This document shows, one piece after another, positions 58,850-64,000 of a stretch of DNA of 64,000 bases. The position numbers and the translations under genes are program-made. The notes under the pieces were generated by a model. The model was not told the DNA's origin and ran no database searches. It was given only the letters and a program-made list of their open reading frames with translations. The first letter of the stretch is position 1. Each line of letters starts with the position of its first letter. This stretch comes from Owenia fusiformis (taxonomy: Eukaryota > Annelida > Polychaeta > Sabellida > Oweniidae): assembly GCA_903813345.2 (NCBI GenBank), contig CAIIXF020000568.1:126001-190000 (forward strand), read 5' to 3'.

Positions 58850-59125
58850 CACGAAAGATTTCGACCGGAATGCGTGACATATACGTAATTCGCGTGAAAA
58901 GTCCGAACGAAATGCGTACGTTTTTTTTCAGCGTTCGTATTTTTGCTGTGTAGACGAACTTTTTTAGAAATTTTTCTACAGAAATATTTTTGCTTGACAC
59001 TTACCAGGTAAAATACGTATTTGCGTGACATTTTCTGTCACGCAAAAATAACTGGCGTGACTTCAAATTCTTCAGCAAATGCGTGACAAATACGCAAATT
59101 GCAGGACAGTTGACAGGCCTGCACT
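58850..59125 (+). repeat. GCGTGACA-rich dispersed repeat, copy 1
   Basis: Shares with 62290-62550 (opposite strand) the blocks AAATGCGTACGTTTTTT, GAAATTTTTCTACAG, AATATTTTTGCT, ACCAGGTAAAATACGTATTT, GTCACGCAAAAA, GCGTGACTTCAAATT, CAAATACGCAAATTGC and GGACAGTTG, with mismatches. It lies between the 158-bp and 39-bp arrays. Probably a mobile element. Confidence 0.75.
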
Positions 59126-59874
59126 ACCCTACCACGTGACCACGTTTAAAAGGGAAACAGGCTACAGTTAAGTTGCAAATGAGGGACGTGGGTTTAATTT
59201 CATATTTCTGAACATTAAATACATTTTACATTTATTTCTTGTGATCTACCAGACATAAAATAGATTCATCAAGCAGTTAATTTGTAGAATATTGTTGTCA
59301 AAAAACATAAATGCAAAGATAGATAATAGTGGGCGCAGTGAAGCATAACTCTAAAGCAATACAAGAGACATTTCAGTAAATCGATTATCTATCTATTAAA
59401 GTACAGGGAGCGTGTAAGTTTCACTTCGAAAATGTTACTTATTTTGACATTGGTATGTAACAAAAAACCAGTTAACTGTTATTTAAACTGCGTGTCATTG
59501 TGTTATATGTAGATATATTTTCTAGTTTGTTATTCAACTGTATTTTCGTGAATCAATTGTTTTTCTCAAATCTTAAGATGAATAAAAAGTCGTCCAAGAA
59601 ATGTATCTTTACTTTGATGTAAGGCACAACATATTGTGAAACATTTTTCCTCTTTTCACAAAGAGGATAATGTTCGTTTTAGGGTGTCTGGCGATGAGCG
59701 TTTCATGATTAAATGCAAAATCATTGGAGCAGATACCATCCAAAAACATCGGACATTCAACATGTCATATAAGACTACATCACTAATAATAGTTTTCACT
59801 CAGAGTAGTAGTATTATGAATACATTTCCTACAAACACACTAATTGTACAGCACTATGTCTAGTCAACATTCGA

Positions 59875-61200
59875 AATGGATGAGCATTAATCGACTAAGT
59901 ATTTGTCATCCTTTATGAATGAACATAAACGGACTAAGCATTTGTCATCCTTTATGGATGTGCATAAATGGACAAAGTATTTGTCATCCTTTATGGATGT
60001 GCATAAATATGGACTAAGCATTTGTCATCCTTTATGGATGAGCATACATATGAACAAAGTATTTGTCATCCTTTATGGATGAGCATACATGAACAAAGTA
60101 TTTGTCATCCTTTATGGATGAGCATACATGAACAAAGTATTTGTCATCCTTTATGGATGAGCATTAATGGACTACGTATTTGTCATCCTTTATGGATGAA
60201 CATAAATGGACTAAGTATTTGTCATCCTTCATGGATGAGCATAAATGGACTAAGTATTTGTCACCCTTTATGGATGAGCATAAATGGACTAAGTATTTGT
60301 CACCCTTTATGGATGAGCATGAATGGACTAAGTATTTGTCACCCTTTATGGATGTGCATAAATGGACCAAGTATTTGTCATCCTTTATGGATGTGCATAA
60401 ATGGACTAAGTATTTGTCATCCTTTATGGATGAGCATTAATGGAATAAGTATTTGTCATCCTTTATGGATGAACATTAATGGACTAAGTATTTGTCATCC
60501 TTTATGGATGAGCATACATGAACAAAGTATTTGTCATCCTTTATGGATGAGCATACATGAACAAAGTATTTGTCATCCTTTATGGATGAGCATTAATGGA
60601 CTACGTATTTGTCATCCTTTATGGATGAACATAAATGGACTAAGTATTTGTCATCCTTCATGGATGAGCATAAATGGACTAAGTATTTGTCACCCTTTAT
60701 GGATGAGCATGAATGGACTAAGTATTTGTCACCCTTTATGGATGTGCATAAATGGACCAAGTATTTGTCATCCTTTATGGATGTGCATAAATGGACTAAG
60801 TATTTGTCATCCTTTATGGATGAGCATTAATGGAATAAGTATTTGTCATCCTTTATGGATGAACATTAATGGACTAAGTATTTGTCATCCTTTATGGATG
60901 AACATAAATGGACTAAGTATTTGTCATCCTTTATGGATGAGCATAAATGGACTAAGTATTTGTCATCCTTTATGGATGAGCATAAATGGACTAAGTATTT
61001 GTCACCCTTTATGGATGAGCATAAATGGTCTAAGTATTTATCATCCCTAATGGATGAGCATAAATGGACTAAGTATTTGTCACCCTTTATGGATGAGCAT
61101 AAATGGACTAAGTATTTGTCATCCTTTATGGATGAGCATAAATGGACTAAGTATTTGTCATCCCTAATGGATGAGCATACGTGAACTAAGTATTTGTCAT
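59875..61200 (+). repeat. 39-bp minisatellite, about 34 units
   Basis: Unit CATCCTTTATGGATGAGCAT followed by AAATGGACTAAGTATTTGT, 39 bp. Because 39 is divisible by 3 and the unit lacks stops in some frames, long frames appear (one of 342 codons at 60022-61050, others at 60180, 60609 and 60882) that simply repeat 13 residues. A block of 11 units is itself duplicated: CTACGTATTT recurs at 60172 and 60601, 429 bp apart. The unit contains a short palindrome, CATCCTTTATGGATG. No promoter, start context or conservation argues for a protein. Confidence 0.95.
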
Positions 61201-61370
61201 CCTTAATGGACTAAGTAAAATATATACATGTCCTCCCTAATTGATGAACATAAGTGAAATATATACATGTCACTCTTAATGAAATATGTAAACGTCATCC
61301 TTAATGGATGAGCATAAGTGGAATATAAACATGTTGTCCTAAATGGGTGACCATAAAATGAATAAAGTAC
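61201..61370 (+). repeat. Degenerate edge of the 39-bp minisatellite
   Basis: Diverged partial units (GTCATCCTTAATGGATGAGC, ATATATACATGTC) fading into unique sequence. Confidence 0.65.
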
Positions 61371-61499
61371 GATTCATTTTTATAAACAATAATGCATGTT
61401 GATTTGAAATGTGTTTAAACTTCAGTATAATATGAATATGTCCAAAATACTAGATTTGAAATTATAGCAGTTACATCAGAGTTTTCTAAAAGTATTAAG

Positions 61500-62150
61500 T
61501 TTTCTCAATAGGTGGCCAACAAAAATGGTGGAGTAATTTACCCAATAGATGGCAAATAAAAATGGTGGAACATTTTACCAAAGGACTGGAGTGGTAACTG
61601 AATTCAACAATGTTTTTCTCTTAAACCAATCATTGAAAACATTCTGTCAAAAAACACCGTATTTTATGTAATGTTGACCCTGATTGACAACATTTTAATG
61701 CAAAATTATTTAGAAATATTTTATATAACTGTTTTTGTTAACATTTTTTGTTTTTAGTGCAATTGTTTTTGCTCCTTTCTACCAATTCTTGAGAATGAAA
61801 TAAAATGTCTTTCCGAACTGTTACCATTCAAAAGATGACTATTAAATTGACGATGTGGTAAATTTTTAGATTTTTTTCATGACTGGTTTAAGAGAAACTT
61901 GTGTTCAAAAAATTCTCCATATCGATACCACTCCTTTACTTTGCAAAAGGACTAATAAAAATGGCGGAAAATTGAAATAATCCCATATTTTACCAAATAG
62001 ATGTCTAATAAAAATGGCGGGAATAGAATTGTGCCAAATTTACCTTGCAAAATGACTAATACAAATGGCGGGAACTTGAAATGATCCCATATTTTACCCA
62101 ATAGATGGCTAATAAAAATGGTGGGAATGGAAATTGTACCAAAAACCAAA
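61500..62150 (+). repeat. Dispersed AATAAAAATGGCGG-type repeats
   Basis: The module TTTACCNAATAGATGNCNAA plus TAAAAATGGCGGGAA recurs at about 61503, 61540, 61948, 61990, 62045 and 62090 with variants. Two adjacent modules of about 120 bp (61945 and 62045) form a clear tandem pair. Confidence 0.7.
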
Positions 62151-62289
62151 GAAATATAAAACCCCTTTTATTGAGTAACCTTAAAAAGTAGTTTGGAAAA
62201 ATAATTTTTACATCCTGCGGAGTATGACAAAATATTGCCCCTAATTGTTCAATAATGAGTACACACAGGGCTGTCAACTTGGGACCATC

Positions 62290-62550
62290 TAACATGAGCA
62301 GGCCGTCCAACTGTCCCGCAATTTGCGTATTTGTCATGCACTTGCTGGAAAATTTGAAGTCACGCCACTTTTTTTTGCGTGACATAGAATGTCACGCAAA
62401 TACGCATTTTACCTGATTATTGTCCAGCAAAAATATTCCTGTAGAAATTTTTTTTAAAAAGATCTGCGATACACAACAAACCTGAACGACGGAAAAAACG
62501 AACGCATTTCGTTTGGAAATGCGTAAATGTCACGCATCTTGCCTGAAATA
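62290..62550 (-). repeat. GCGTGACA-rich dispersed repeat, copy 2
   Basis: Reverse-complement relative of 58850-59125. The run CAACTGTCCCGCAATTTGCG, TTTGTCATGCA, TTGAAGTCACGCCA and GTCACGCAAATACGCATTTT mirrors copy 1. A further fragment with GCAAATGCGTGACAATCACG lies at about 62795-62840. Confidence 0.75.
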
Positions 62551-62859
62551 TTTCATACCTACCTACCTATGTGGCCAAGGTGTTCAGATTTGGACCAAGG
62601 TGTCCAAAATTTGAACAAAGGTGTTCAACATTTGCAAGTCACTCATGTTAGGTGTTCCCAAGTTGACAGGCCTGCATGAGTGACTCCCAAATGTTGAACA
62701 CCTTCCTTCAAACTTTGGACAGCTTCAGTGAACCACTGGCAGACTGGCAGGGAGGGGTGATATTTGATCAAACACGCTAAATCGATGCGTGATTTCTATT
62801 TTTCCAGCAAATGCGTGACAATCACGCCTAATGCGTGAGGGTTGACAGGGCAGTACACA

Positions 62860-64000
62860 TAATGAATAAAGGTTTTCTTTCAAGAAAATATGAGCAATTT
62901 GACTATCCAAAACAAGGTGAATTCGATTTCCAATGATAGGGATTCTCCCCTTAAAACATGAGGGATTTATCCATCAAACTAACCCACAATTACGGTACAC
63001 TCCCCTCCATAAGTTTGGCAACCTTTGCTCCCCCATTTAACTATGTGTTAAAGTTTATTTACTTAGCTTGTGATGAAAATACTTATACTCATGGTGTTAT
63101 AGCATGACGGTTACGCCACTTCTGAAAACGAGATTAGACGACTACGATCACGGATTTATCCAATAAAATGGCTGCGATGGAACAGAAAACTAAGGTTGGT
63201 ACATAGCCGTAGGTAGCGGTTCGAACAAACCCCCGGTCAGGATTTCCCAAAATATCATTTTGCGGAAAAATGCATATAACCAGAAACATTAAAATTACTA
63301 TTTGAATACTACATATATTATATGAGCAGTAAATGAATTGATATTTGTTATGGTGAACACGAGAGCCTTATTTTGTTAAAAACATGTCATAGTGAAGTTA
63401 CACTTCCCTCAAAACATTTGGCAACCTTAGGCACGGGGTGAGATTTTATTTTGGGAAGACCCCAGAGCATGAGATTATACATTTAGAAATATCAATAATT
63501 TCGCACAATTAACTTAAAAGCTGCTTTTTCTCGGACAAAATAACCCATATTGGGCAATGGCTAAATCAGTCCTTTGTAGGAATTTTGTTTTAAGCCAGTT
63601 CTGGTCCAATACGAAGTTATTGAAAACAATGCAGACGTCCAATCCCGGGGGTTCACTGTATATACAACTCGACGGGGGTCCTAGGCTGAAGCCTCAAATA
63701 TCAATATGTTCCCATACCAATCTGTCAAATTTCAATATGTCCATACCAACCAAAATAACGCCCAAAGGCCATACCAAATGTCCAAATATAGGACCAATGC
63801 CATACCAAATGTCCAACCAGAACAACGGCAATGCCAAAGCGTAGCGAATCCCATCGAACAGAAATGGCTGGCAATTTACAAACGAATAGCAAATATCATA
63901 AAACAACACACCAGAAAGGCCACCATTTTCAAAATGGTTGCTCACTAGCCAAGTTGTCATCAGAAGAAATATAATATGATTTTAAGTAGCCACCTCTAAA
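62860..64000. other. Interval without recognisable genes
   Basis: No supported gene. A patch at about 63710-63830 repeats CCATACCAA and ATGTCCAA at irregular spacing, which explains the overlapping short frames there. Confidence 0.5.

Noticed and set aside
60022-61050. A 342-codon frame as a repetitive protein gene
   Set aside because: It is one of several overlapping frames in a 39-bp minisatellite, and the 13-residue periodicity follows from the unit length. No promoter or splice context.
63557-63960. Overlapping frames near the right edge
   Set aside because: They arise from irregular CCATACCAA repeats; frames on both strands overlap and none has a domain.

Overview
The window is nuclear DNA of an animal, most likely a marine invertebrate. 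It is AT-rich, has multi-exon genes with GT-AG introns, carries a Ty3/Gypsy retrotransposon, and encodes invertebrate-expanded families (THAP-transposase-derived, P2X7-C-terminal-like, RAG1/Transib-like). The sequence alone does not fix the phylum.

Layout. Positions 1-26346 are a satellite domain built from monomers of about 186 bp. The first 8.7 kb is a homogeneous higher-order array (three monomer types, 558 bp unit). It then flips orientation into older, diverged monomers (8748-21929) and flips back at about 23150. The diverged part holds a nested insertion: a non-autonomous DNA element (9555-15427, 5-bp duplication CTATG) split by a young, apparently intact 4,979 bp Gypsy element (10303-15281) with identical 155 bp LTRs and a 5-bp duplication GAATG. 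A 1.1 kb inverted-repeat element sits at 21930-23045. From 26347 to about 34900 there are no convincing genes, only foldback and dispersed repeats.

Gene-bearing part (35-55 kb). Four coding units are supported, three of them assembled here from exons whose splice phases agree: a 192-aa chromodomain protein (35038-37226, +); a decayed transposase (37306-39434, +) whose acidic, CxxC and His motifs and their spacing match the RAG1/Transib core; a 742-aa, 13-exon THAP-domain protein derived from a Kolobok-like transposase (41870-50641, +); and a 216-aa P2X7-ballast-like protein (51486-54486, -), convergent with it. The three intact genes each carry a GTCACGTGA-type E-box shortly upstream of the start codon. 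Introns and flanks hold several TA- or TTAA-flanked MITEs and one poly-A-tailed insertion with a 10-bp duplication.

The last 9 kb is repeat DNA: a 158-bp tandem array (57.4-58.4 kb), a 39-bp minisatellite of about 34 units (59.9-61.2 kb), and two inverted copies of a GCGTGACA-rich repeat on either side of it. Most of the many short open frames are shadows of repeats.
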